NCBI RefSeq assembly: GCF_910592395.1
Contig: NC_088317.1
Coordinates: 18,396,039 to 18,460,038 of the forward strand
DNA length: 64,000 bases
Source of the DNA: Lineus longissimus
Lineage: Eukaryota > Nemertea > Pilidiophora > Heteronemertea > Lineidae
Direction of reading: 5' to 3'
Shown: positions 13,002-23,526 of the stretch, piece by piece
Layout: each line of letters opens with the position of its first letter
Numbering within the stretch: position 1 is the stretch's first letter
Notes under the pieces: generated by a model
Told to the model about the DNA's origin: nothing
The model's database searches: none
The model's input: only the letters and a program-made list of their open reading frames with translations
Made by a program: the position numbers and the translations under genes

Positions 13002-13130
13002 GGCAAGGTCCGATTCGTGGAGTCCTCCGAGTTCAGGATTCACGTTAATGTCACAACCCCAACAGTGAAGGACCTGTCGACCATAAAAGTCGACTTCAGC
13101 AACAACTTTGACAGTGCCCTCTTACAGATA
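13002..13130 (+). CDS. Exon: membrane-proximal ectodomain
   Basis: Acceptor TGTCGTTTTAG, 43 codons in phase 0 (GKVRFVESSEFRIHVNVTTP, then KVDFSNNFDSALLQI), donor GTAAGT. Looks like beta strands of an immunoglobulin- or integrin-leg-like fold; family not assigned. Confidence 0.7.
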
Positions 13131-16100
13131 GTAAGTGAAGGACAGTGGAACCCCGTGGCGGTCCCAATGACCTAAGTCACCCCTCTAACCCGACCACACG
13201 TGAAAAGACGATTGCTGCCATGATTTCTGTTAAGAAATTGAATGCGGCAAATTTGTCATGCTACAGATGAAACAAAATTTCAAATCCAAATTTTTTTTTC
13301 ACTTGTTTTTTTTCTTCTCAAAATGAAGAAACATCGTAAGCAATAAAAATATGTTTTGACTTTGAAATATTTTCAGAATTTTGAACTGATCAAAAATTCA
13401 ATGCGGAGGGATGAAAAAATTTCCGAGTGCTAATATTTTTTTCACTTGTTTTTTTCTGCTCAAAATGAAGAAACATCATCAGCCCCAAAATATATTTAAA
13501 ATGTGATCATCTTTGCCTTCTTTGCCATTTTCCAGTATCAAGTCGTTCCAACCGAGTATGACATCATTCCGTATGTTATAGCAGCCATCTTGGGCGCCTG
13601 TATCATCGCGCTGATCGGAGCGATCGTGTTCGTAAAATGGTGGGATCAGAACCGTCGTCCATTCATCAAGACAGTCGACATGAGGACTGAGCATGGTTAG
13701 TGACGTTTTCAAATGAAGTACTGTTGGTGCTCAGTTAAGTGAGCCAGTGGACCTTACCCTATTCTGTACTACAAGTGCATGTATGACCAGATTCTGGTGG
13801 TGATGATTAAATTTCCTCTGATAACTGTGCACTTACAGTATGTCTTACTCTGAACCCTATTTCTCAGTAAACGATATCTAAAACCAGCCTTCAAGTCGAC
13901 GCAAGCAAAAGTTCCATCCATGGATCTATGACGAGGATTAAGCATCACCGATTCTACCAAGAGCTTTGAATGGATCTATGATGGAGAATCTCCATCATAG
14001 ATCACTGGATGGAAACACATGGTCGTATCTACCATTGGCCCATCAATGATTGTGTGATAAAAACTTTTGCCTGCCTGATAAGTTACAATCTTTGGGTATG
14101 TCTGTCATCATTGGTCATTTTGCCATCAGATTCCATCCACATTTGTCACAATTCTTCTAAAAGTGTGACCCATTATTACAGAAGCATGTATCTTGATTCC
14201 GTTGCAGAGATGTACAGGTCGAGGTCTCTAAGGGATAACCACTGTAAGCCGAGTCAAGCTTCCTTCATCGTACTAACATCTATTGCACGAGTCACATTCC
14301 CAAAATGAGATACCGTAATCTTAAATCACTCACAGAAGACCTACATGTGTATTTCGTTTTGGAAATGAACTTGGCCTTTGCTGTCTTTGTACTTTGCCTC
14401 TGAAGTATCGTCACTGGTATTCAGAACAGATAGCTATCTTCTTTGACTGATATCTTTCTACTCTTTCTTGTTTCCCCTTACTTGTACACTGCTGAAAGAA
14501 GCAAAGGTCCGCCGCCTTGGACACTCACAGCTTCTTTACAGGGATTGCTGTTCATTGCAAAAATCTTCTCTTTTCATACTTCTTACCTCACTGGTTGTTA
14601 GAAGCAAGCGGTTTGCAGTTTGCAATCACCAAGATTTTGCTCTTGGCTAATTCAGGGTTCGAGTAAGAAACTATGAGAAGACCGGAAAAACTATCCTGTG
14701 TTTTGATGCATTCATCCTTATTGTAATAAGTCTCAGCCTTAACTGCCTTGCCCATCTTTCCTGCAGGGAGGTCGAGGCCTATACAGATTGTTGATGCCCA
14801 TAATGCTAGTAGGGGTAGGTATTGTTTGAAGTGCAATGCTTATTGGTGCTTGTCATTGGTAGTCAAATTTGGAAAACAATGGTGTGGCTTCTTAGAATGC
14901 GTATCCATAAACTGTTCGCTTGTGGCGTTTTCCTTGTTGCTTGTGACTTTCTTATCTGCCACTCACAAAGTAAACCTTTGTTTGGCTCATTGGACCTTTC
15001 CATCGGTTGTGCCAGGGAACATCATGTGGAGACAACGGAAACAGTGTGTGAAAAGTCCACAAGTTGTCAACATGCACAAGGGAACAGTCTTATGGATACT
15101 CAGCCTAATGGCTTGTGTGCAGTTGGGTGGGCTTTCTTCTTAGGAAGGCTATACATGATATGCAGCTGGCGTCATCACCGTGGTCTTTGCCCACAAAACG
15201 ATAAAGTTACATCATAGACATACTTGTACTTCAATAATGTGCTTCTAATTAGTCTGGTCTAAAATGTGGAGTATTCTAAAATCTTAGTTCTTTGTCAAAA
15301 TATCTAAATTTTGTTATAAGTCGTCCAGTTGATGCTTCTGCCTTCACTGTTTAGTTCTTCTCTTATGTTAGTAGCTTGAGTAATATTTGGTTTGAAAATG
15401 TGTTACCGTAAAGACTGACTTCATTGCAGTCACCATGATTCAAAGTTCAAAACTTTTGTCTGACCCTATGTCTCCCTACTCTCAGAGAAAAAGAGAATAG
15501 TCCTCATTTTCTCTTACGGCACCAATGAGTTGGTAAAAGGATTGGTTGACTTGGCAGTTGGTTTAAAGCTTCAAATAAATGGAATTGTATAAAGGCATGA
15601 AGTGTTAATGTGAGTCACTACATCTTCCCCTTGATCCTCCTCTGAGGAACTCCACCTCCCCAGACTGGTATAGTGTCACCATCCCAAACTGGTATAGTCT
15701 ATCTATCACCCATTTCTTTTTCGTTTTGAAAGTCATCAGCCCAGTTCTCAGTCCCAGGGCCCCAGTTTGTATGCATGACAACTTCGCCTATTCAAAAGGT
15801 AATAAACGTTATGAATTGATTAGCATAATAAAGCGATCTCGCTTCTGTCATTTGAATGTTGGCCTTTCTCATTTGCTTGTAAATTGCTCTAAGTTTGTAT
15901 GTATGAGTTTTTAGTTGTTTGCTGTAATCTATACATGGCATGAATAATGAATTAAAGGAGGAATAAGATGACTTTAGTCTGTCGTCATGAAATCAATAAT
16001 GCAGTTCCTGTCTAGAGGTCTGTCCTGAGATGTATCAGGAATTGCACACTAACAATCTACCCAAATGTTTGCCTCCTCGACGGCCAACAGAAAATATTAC

Positions 16101-18676
16101 TGCTCCTCAAGGCTTGTATAAACCAAACATGGGATGGGTGAAGAGAAGTAGAGTTTGCGTTGGCTTGTTGATGGTAACCCAATAATTACTACTGGCACTT
16201 TGAATAATTATTGTATAGACTGGGGTGTGTTGTTGTTTATTGTACACTCCATGGCCAGCCCGCATTTGGTTTCTCACTCTGTTCTGTTAGTTTACCTCAG
16301 CCAATGAGCAGTTAGTTTTGCCATCTGCCCTAAGTTGCTGGAACTATGTAACTGCAGCGTGAAGGACAGATTCCACTATAACATTCATCAATGGTTTCCC
16401 TGCATTGTGATCAGTTACAATGGCTGAACCAAGAACTTACATCAAAATTTCATCCAAAGCCCTTGAAATCTGTATGGTTTCCCCAATTCACTAGCGGTTC
16501 CCTCTGAAGTAAAAAGAAGCTTTATTGTTGATGAATCATGATAGGAGAACTGCAATAAGATTTGAGGGGTGCGATAATTGCAACTTCTGATTTGGGTTTC
16601 AAGCTTAACTACCTGTTTCCGTCTTCAGTTTCTGCTCTGATTAAGATTATGTTTTTAAACTTTTCGTTCATAAAATGTCTTTTTACTTTGATTCTTGTTT
16701 TCTTTGATTTTGATTGATTTCCAAACGCATAAGGATTATGAAAAATCTTCTTTTTTAAAATTATTTCATTCATTTTAAAATTCCTTTGACATGAAAACAT
16801 GATATAATTGACTCATAAATGGATCAGTTTTATTACAATTATTTGTTTGATTGAAATATGTTCTTACATGTTTTCCTTCGGCATGCATAAGGCATTACAG
16901 ATTGAAAGATAAGCTATTTGATGCAAGAATACTCCTATATATTTGATTCATGTTAGTTGGATTAGGTTCCAAAAGAACTTCTTTACTTATCATCAGCATG
17001 AAACAAAACGCATTACATATTCCTTATTTAGGCTCCTTATTGCGTTATATCCAGTTATAGTTCCTGAAGAGTTGATATCCTCTAGGATTTGATAAAGTCT
17101 GTCACAAATTGTTTCATCATATTAGCGTACTCTACCTTTAATTTTTTCCTCCACAGGCAATAGGGGGCCAGCTCCCATCTTTCATCTGGCCTCCCCCGAT
17201 GGGTTAGTCCCCTATTATATACAGACCCATACAGTCCCAGCCGGTATGTCGAATAAAACAAACTCTTAGTTTAGGCTATGGGTTGTAGGGGGCGTTTAGT
17301 TTTTTACTTTCAAGAGCATATTGGAGTATTATTTCTACTCTTCCAAGTATTCCACCACACACCTTACTTCCTATTGTTTTGGCTCTGAATCACTAAATGC
17401 TGCTCCTTATCGCAAGTCCGTTGCTAGTCCATCATAAGCCGAAATTGAAGTGGTCGTTTGACCAGTCTTTCCATCTGTTTTATGCTAATGCGTTCTTGAT
17501 CAGAGCCAAAACTCGAGTGAGGTTTAGATACGAAGCACACCTACTTTTCCTTAGGTTACTATATAGGGCATCACCAGTTTTCATAGGCACTTTCATCTTC
17601 ACTAGTTGAAATGGGTTTTCTGAAGAAGAAAAATGCTTTGATGATAATTTCTTTGCAGGTTTTATGCTGAAGCTTTTCGCTGTTTTTCCAGTTTGTGATT
17701 TGAGAATTATTTCATTCTTGCTTCTGGCTACTTTTTTACTCTTCAGGTGGTAATTTTATCGATCTTATTGGATTACTAAAGAGGTGAAGGCTTTATTACT
17801 CGTTTGCTTTCTGGTTTATAAATGCTTGCTTCTTGAGACTGTATCGTGCGAAATTTCTTGACTTATTAACAGCTTTATTTCAGCAATAAAAAGATATGAT
17901 TACGATGGTGCATTCTGCTTGGGCAAAGACTAAACTCAAGTTGCCTTATTCATGCGCATGTCTGGTCTATTTTCTGGAGCAGTGCTTCCCTCTTATCAGA
18001 TTGTCAAGCTGTTATATAACATTGTCATGTCATTATGTCACATTGTCAAACTAACAACATCACCAGTGCTCGAAGGCAAGACAGACCTCGTAGGAGCCCC
18101 AGATGTGCACATGATCCGGCAACATCAGTTCTGTCTTCAAGTGGTTATATACCAACTGACATGTTTCAGTATCATTCATTTACAAGTGAGCATTATACAA
18201 GTTATACAGTGGAACCTCTCATAGCGGACACCTCGGTAAGCAGGACACCCTTCTTTTGAGGTCACTGATATTGGTTCCAAATGATCATTTTCATTACATT
18301 TGACCTCTGTAATCAGGTCACCTCTCTAGAAATGACATCAGTTCTCAGTCCCGGGTCAACAGAGAGATTCTACTGTATAAGAAACCTGGAGCCAATGTCA
18401 CATTTGTCTCCACCAATTAGTTTCAAGATATATCTAATAGTAAAGATTGGTGAGGTTGAAGCTGGGTAAAGTGGGCTTGTCATTTAATCCTTTCTCCTCC
18501 CTTCACTGATGCACTTTCTTGCACCCGTTACAGGCATAGAAAACTTCACGGCGCCGCAGAGCGATGGCGCCACTGTGCACCACAAAACAGAAAGTGACAA
18601 TGAGGACGATCGCAAGATTCGACCAAATCTTATGCTTGACCTTGACCTAGAGGTGACCGTGACCTTTGACCTCTGA
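13002..18676 (+). CDS. C-terminal exons of a single-pass membrane protein, or 5' part of the large gene
   Basis: Exons 13002-13130 and 13536-13695 join in phase 0 and encode the membrane-proximal ectodomain and a TM segment (IIPYVIAAILGACIIALIGA, then IVFVKWWDQNRRPF). The basic residues after the TM indicate an extracellular N-terminus. A phase-1 donor at 13695 can join 14767-14814, 15733-15798 (weaker), 17157-17243 and then either 18534-18676, which ends in TGA, or 20995-21104, which continues into the large gene. The extracellular part carries an NVTT glycosylation sequon. The arrangement (beta-rich ectodomain, VVP before the TM) faintly recalls an integrin alpha end, but the GFFKR motif is absent and I do not assign the family. 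Upstream exons are not seen. Confidence 0.55.
13258..13500 (+). repeat. Two units of the 126-bp repeat family in a short intron
   Basis: Two diverged units, each with TTTTTTTCACTTG, a T-rich tract and CTCAAAATGAAGAAACATC, occupy most of the 405-bp intron 13131-13535. The left flank GGCAAATTTGT.ATGCTACAGATGA also precedes the copy at 36.4 kb, so the family has a conserved edge. ACAGTGGAACCCC at about 13141 resembles the terminal repeat of the MITE at 18.2 kb. Confidence 0.7.
13536..13695 (+). CDS. Exon: transmembrane segment and juxtamembrane tail
   Basis: Acceptor CATTTTCCAG, frame YQVVPTEYDIIPYVIAAILG followed by 15 more hydrophobic residues, then KWWDQNRRPFIKTVDMRTEH and a phase-1 donor (GTTAGT). 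One hydrophobic helix of about 24 residues, positive-inside to the C-terminal side. Confidence 0.75.
13973..14003. repeat. Perfect 15-bp palindrome with 1-base centre
   Basis: GATCTATGATGGAGA, a single A, then its exact reverse complement. It lies in the intron after 13695. It would form a tight hairpin; no function is evident. Confidence 0.85.
14767..14814 (+). CDS. Candidate 48-nt cassette exon (phase 1-1)
   Basis: A strong acceptor (CCCATCTTTCCTGCAG) and donor (GTAGGT) flank 48 bases that keep phase 1 and read RSRPIQIVDAHNASRG, consistent with a cytoplasmic tail segment. It joins 13695 to 17157 without a frame change. It may be alternatively included. Confidence 0.5.
14895..15115 (+). repeat. 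Dispersed repeat family R3, copy 1
   Basis: The motifs CATA(A/G)ACTGTTCGCTTGTGG, GTGCCAGGGAACATCATGTG and GGATACTCAGCC occur in the same order and strand at 30.4 kb and 53.7 kb. No coding capacity is conserved between copies. The two open frames crossing this region (14748-15217) are by-products of the repeat. Confidence 0.65.
15733..15798 (+). CDS. Weak candidate 66-nt exon (phase 1-1)
   Basis: After a pyrimidine-rich tract ending GTTTTGAAAG, 66 bases keep phase 1 and read ISPVLSPRAPVCMHDNFAYS before a donor GTAATA. The acceptor is not a consensus CAG. It is listed because its phase and length fit the neighbouring cassette exons. Confidence 0.25.
17157..17243 (+). CDS. Exon in cytoplasmic tail (phase 1-1)
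   Basis: Acceptor TTTTTTCCTCCACAG, 87 bases keeping phase 1 (NRGPAPIFHLASPDGLVPYY, then IQTHTVPAG), donor GTATGT. Joins 13695 or 14814 upstream and 18534 or 20995 downstream. It has higher GC than its flanks. No domain recognised. Confidence 0.65.
18203..18379. mobile_element. 177-bp MITE, Tc1/mariner-like ends
   Basis: TATACAGTGGAACCTCTC at the left matches the reverse complement of GAGAGATTCTACTGTATA at the right at 16 of 18 positions. TA dinucleotides flank CAGT...ACTG, as expected of Tc1/mariner-type elements inserting at TA. There is no coding capacity. A related, decayed end is seen at about 57270. Confidence 0.7.
18534..18676 (+). CDS. Alternative terminal exon with stop
   Basis: Acceptor TTGCACCCGTTACAG, frame from phase 1: IENFTAPQSDGATVHHKTES, DNEDDRKIRPNLMLDLDLEV, TVTFDL, then TGA at 18674-18676. 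Use of this exon gives a conventional type I protein with a short tail; skipping it in favour of 20995 leaves the frame open into the large gene. The last codons come from a TGACCT-rich simple repeat, so the end may have been recruited from repeat DNA. No canonical AATAAA was found close downstream, which lowers confidence. Confidence 0.5.
18632..18672. repeat. TGACCT-type short repeats
   Basis: CTTGACCTTGACCT and GTGACCTTTGACCTC lie within 40 bp and inside the coding end of the preceding exon; similar stretches recur near 18890-18920 and 20765-20785. The second contains a perfect direct repeat of the nuclear receptor half-site with 1-base spacing. Whether these are binding sites or only a microsatellite-like motif cannot be told from sequence. 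Confidence 0.5.
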
Positions 18677-20994
18677 TGTTTACAATCTGGTTAGAGTTGG
18701 TTCCTGGTCAAGTTGACTGGAAATATATGTGTATATTTTTGTAAAAATGTACATAAATTCTATGCAGCTTGATTGGTACTGACTTAGAGCATGCATTTTA
18801 TGGCTCTGATTTCTAAAAATCGATGGTTCTTATTACAGCACTGTTTTAGTTCTTTTGCAGGCTAACTGTGCATGTAAACTTGTGTGACCTTGACTTTCAT
18901 GTGTGACCTTGACCTCTGTGTCGCGGATCTGTCTTGTCCACCCCCATTTTGGATATGGTATCCATGGCTGTCTGTATTGTTGCCATCCCGTAGCCCCCTA
19001 ATGATCTTTGATTTGGGCAGGTTTTAAGGTTCTTGGGCAAAATGGTGTTATTATATGTGGCTGTACAAAAAATGCATTAACATATCACACACAAAGACAA
19101 TAGAATACAAAAAAGCACATGTTTATGGTTTTGTTTTTTCTTTGCCACTACAAGTTTGGTAAGAAACACCTCATATCAGTGTAAGGTTTATTTTGGGATA
19201 TCTAGTTTGAAAGTTGTATTACCCTACAACCAATGCTGTCGGTTGAATTTCCAGAAAGTACTTTTAAGGGTGCACACAGTAACCACATCCACTGCCCGAT
19301 TGAAGACACCTGCATACAGTAGCTCCACCTATGTTTGATGTTGATGACTATGTGATGTGTAGAGAACTGTTACATGTAATATACAAGTGTAAAACAATAG
19401 TGGCCATCAGTAAGTTTTAACAGAGACCTGTCTCTGTTGCACGAAATTTTAAAAATAGTGACCATTGACGATGGTCTCGAGGAGTAGACTTTCGTTGAAG
19501 AAAGGGACAATTGATAAATGTTATAAAGGATAATGAAAACCTTGTTGTCGTTATCAGAAGCTCCTAAGAAAAGCCTCCCATTGTCTCCCTTTCGTTATCA
19601 AATGCAAAAAAAAATTTCTCGGACAAATCCAGGAAAATGGACGCGGTTGGCAGTGGCATCTTTACATTTATACATGAAAAAGATAATCTTACTGATGGCT
19701 TACCATAGTATGGCTCAACCTGACATGACCTTCTACCATGCCCAACGTACACCTCCACACACCTCGCATGCACATGTTGCCCCATGTCCCCTCTCCGAAT
19801 ACATGGTCACACTAATGCTCTTTGACCGAATGTTCGAGGCATAGATTCTTTGTGACCTCCCTATACTCTCAAATTTGTTGTCAATGATGCCATGCATTAC
19901 ACGGTAGATGGAGGCTAGGATATAGATTTGTTCAGAAAGGCATTGGAAGCAAATATATCCTAATTAAAGATCCAAGCTCCAAAGTCCTGATGTGCCAAGT
20001 TCTGTTCACTGACTCTGAAGTTTACACTCCACTTCAAACTTTGTTTTGAACACTGAGGTTGGGTTGAATGGTCACCATGATCTAGCAGGTCTAAGGAGAA
20101 CTACTTCCAGTTGTCTCGTCAGATATGCTTATGTGAAAATCTAAAGTTTCTGTTGAAATTCAGTTTGTACTGAATCGGAAATCTTGGAGCTGGAACTTCA
20201 AGGGTGTGGAACGCTGCAGTTAGAACTTGGAACTTGGATATTAGAACAAGATGTCCTTAGAAGCGAACTTGAATACAACTGAGATGCCTCTTCCACATGT
20301 AAATCAATTCATGTATTCCATGTGCCAGCTGGAACAAATCTTTTTCTGTCGGCCAAATGATATGTTGCAGAATGATCTCCATTGTATAGTCTGTATCGCA
20401 TTTTGTGCATCATGCTCTAAAGATGTAAAAATGTTCCTCCATATGTCTGTCCCCCCTATCATACCCCATTATTTAATTTCCTCTCAGTTTCTATTCGTTT
20501 CAGGTTTGGTTTATTAAGGGTTAATTGCGACCCGATATTCTGTTGCGATTGTTGAAATTGTGGCTTAGCTTTTGAAGCAATGTCAGATTATACAAAATTG
20601 TTTTTGTGTTACTCAAAATAATTTCCCAAAATGGAGAGCAGAAATGACATCTTTGTCAAAATCTGCACCTTTTCAGATTGAAATATGAAATATTTTGTGC
20701 AACGATCTGAGTGTCTGCTGTGCAAGTGTCGCTCTGTCTGTCACTTTAAAATTTCAGATGTTGTGCAACTTTGACCTTGACCTTCGACTTTTATAATCTG
20801 ACATCTCCGTGTCAATTGTTTTGCTGCTCTTGTTTCAACTATCGCATAGATATTTTGCTGTGAGTCTTATTTGAGGTTTGGTCAGGTTTTGCTTCCAGTC
20901 AGTAAAAACCTGACCAAAAATAGTCTCAAATTGGCGAAGATCTAATTTTGTGGGTTTGGTTTCTCTCTTAACGTATTGTATTTAACACTTATAG

Positions 20995-21104
20995 ACTCCT
21001 CGCATGCCCCGCTACTCAACCTGCCCGAGTCTCCCGTTAAGAGTCGTTACCTTGGTAACGAGGTACACGCCGAACACTCGACGCCAGGTGCCGCCCAACT
21101 CCAG
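20995..21104 (+). CDS. Bridging exon (phase 1 to phase 0)
   Basis: Acceptor ATTTAACACTTATAG, 110 bases (SSHAPLLNLPESPVKSRYLG, then NEVHAEHSTPGAAQLQ), donor GTAAGG. It accepts phase 1 (from 13695, 14814 or 17243) and ends in phase 0, exactly what the exon at 23527 needs. Its GC-rich, Ser/Pro-containing composition suits a cytoplasmic linker. This exon is the physical evidence that the membrane protein at 13 kb and the large gene are one unit. Confidence 0.6.
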
Positions 21105-23526
21105 GTAAGGCTTCGAGCCGTTCCCCTATAATCGGACCTTTTTGGCCCTGATGGGACTGAGGGTTGGTGAGGATATCGAGTCTGAACATGTTGAAAGTCA
21201 ACATTATTTGCCTCAAAAGTTGGTCATTTTCAAAAATATTGGTAGTGAACCATATTTTGCAAAGTTTTACAATGTCTAAAATGAGACAGCAAAGTTACAG
21301 TAAACAAAAAAGTTCAGGAGTTTTTAGAAAGTTGGTAGAAAGTTTCAACTGGAAGAATATTGTAAAATGTAAAAGTACTTTTAATGCTTAAGTTGCATGA
21401 CGTTTAGTTGAATCAAATTCTTTAGGCTCATTTGAGTGGCCAGAATCCCCCCTCAGTCCGCCATGGGTTAAAGTTTTTAATTGCCTCCACTAACTAACTG
21501 ACAATTCCTATCACTAACTGTAAAAGCTCCGAAAATCCTTTGTTGAAAATTGTACCCACACAGTTCCTTAAATTGACTGACCCACTTTACACCACCGTGG
21601 CTCCTTGAAGTGAAATTAGTTAACTGAAACTGGAATTCCTAACCCCTCGGCGCATGAATTCATTTTTCAATGAATTCTTGGGTGCCTTCACATTTTTTTC
21701 TTGGTGAACGTAGACGGTGGTTGATGCCAAAGAAATTTACTCAATTGCCACAGCTGATGGGTGGTCTTCCAGCTCTGGGCTCCTTGAGCATAAATTGAGG
21801 TTATCATAGTTACTAATTGAAGCCTTTGCTAACAAACAATGAAATCAATGTCGTCAGTGAACATATTCCATAACAACCATAGTAGACAGTCCCAACATTT
21901 GACCACAACCAGAATAATGTGTAGGATTAAAGACCCTATTCCATTAAGATGACCCTAGTTACCTGCAATATCCATAGCAACAACTCAAAATGCCCTAGTT
22001 ACCAAACTTATTCCTCAGCCACATCTTCATTAGAAATATTTCTTGTTTGGAAATAACCTCATTGCTGTTCCCAAACCTTGGTTGCTGTGGTTATAACATG
22101 GTTTATTCCTCACCTGGAACTGGTTTGTATAATGGAAAGACAAAATCCATCCTGATTAGAGCATACCTTTTAGTTCCCCTTCCTGTCCACCACTCCCAAA
22201 CACCCCTGCGAGATTAGATACAAATCACATTTGTAAACTTAGTGATAGGGAATGAAAATATAGTTCGTAGACTTGTGAAAAAATCCAAAATTTAGTTGAT
22301 GAGTGTTTTATGTCAAAGTAAAACTGCACAAATGCATCTTGAAAGTGAAATGAATAGATGACCTGCTTCTTTTTCAATGTTGTATCAATTGTTGTTACAC
22401 TGCAGATGAATTTGTTTAAAAACCCTTTCAAATCGTAATCACTATAGAGTTTTTTGATTCACAAAATCTTGTGATTGGGACCAAAACTGGATAGTTGGGA
22501 TTGCGACATTCTAGTAAACTTTATCATTATACAAAGCTGGAAGAAATGAAAGCCACTGTATTGAACGACTAAATCATGTTACTTTTGGAAAAGAAATATT
22601 GAATCTTATAGTACTCACAGAATTCATCAAAAGTTCTGACTGCGACAAGTGATTCTTGAAGGGGTTGATTTTAGTGTCACGTTTTGTGTTGTAAAAGAGC
22701 TATTTCGTTGTGTCAGATATAAACTCTGAAATTTTTTTAAGAGCTATCTGTTTCAATGTTGTTGTTAGTTAAAAAACTAATATTCTAGTCCTTAGTATTA
22801 AAAAAACTATATCTTAAACTTTTCTTCAATTTCTCAATTATAGTAGATAACTTTAAAAATAATACTCTCTCCTTTAATTTTTGTTAGATTATTCTAACTT
22901 AAACTGTGCTTAAATCTATAATAGCATAGCATAGACTGTGTAATGCATACATCATAATGATAACTTGAAGCTAACGTTCTATTTAATAGCAATTGTGAAA
23001 ACTCAATACATTTTCAACACACTTTTTTTATTATTTTCTGTCAACAAAAATACATTTAGATTTAAATATTATTCTCTTCTCGTGTGTACTACATGTAGCC
23101 TACTACAATATGTACTATTTTGTACTTTATGCGTCTTAAATATTCTTAATTACTTCTCATGTTAGTTGGTTAGAGTTATAAATGTAAAATGTTAGACAGG
23201 TGTCTAAAAAGATGTCTTGTGCCTATAAGTGTGTATTGTTCAGAAGCTTTCTGAATGTGTGGTGGTTTGCTTCTCTCAGCTTAATCATTACTTTCCTTTC
23301 TGACTGGAAAACATTTTAATTAACATAAACTTTGTATCTTTGCAAAGCAGAAATTAAAATCTAACATGAAAAAAATTAAGAAAAAAAATGAAAATGAAAA
23401 ATCTAACATGAAAAAAATTAAGAAAAAAAAGTGAAAATGAAGCCACCATTGGATAAAAATTGTGGCTTATGAAGAGTTAATGAAATAGATTTTGGAAACA
23501 CATTAACAAAACTTTTCGATTAACAG
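21105..23526. other. Intron, AT-rich, no gene seen
   Basis: Strongly AT-rich, especially 22.7-23.5 kb. It contains a two-copy 42-bp tandem repeat at 23359-23442. No coding or RNA feature could be supported. Confidence 0.5.
23359..23442. repeat. Two-copy tandem repeat, 42-bp period
   Basis: ATCTAACATGAAAAAAATTA begins at 23359 and again at 23401, each followed by an A-rich GAAAATGAA tail. Confidence 0.8.

Noticed and set aside
13002-13695. Integrin alpha chain
   Set aside because: Membrane-proximal look is vaguely similar, but the near-invariant GFFKR motif after the TM is missing and no FG-GAP or leg exons are in view.
14748-15217. Two overlapping 131-codon plus-strand frames
   Set aside because: They run through dispersed repeat R3; only the 48 bases at 14767-14814 have splice support.
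17884-17935. Possible alternative last exon (IKRYDYDGAFCLGKD then stop) after TTATTTCAG
   Set aside because: Phase fits but it is very short, has no other support, and 18534 is a better terminal exon.
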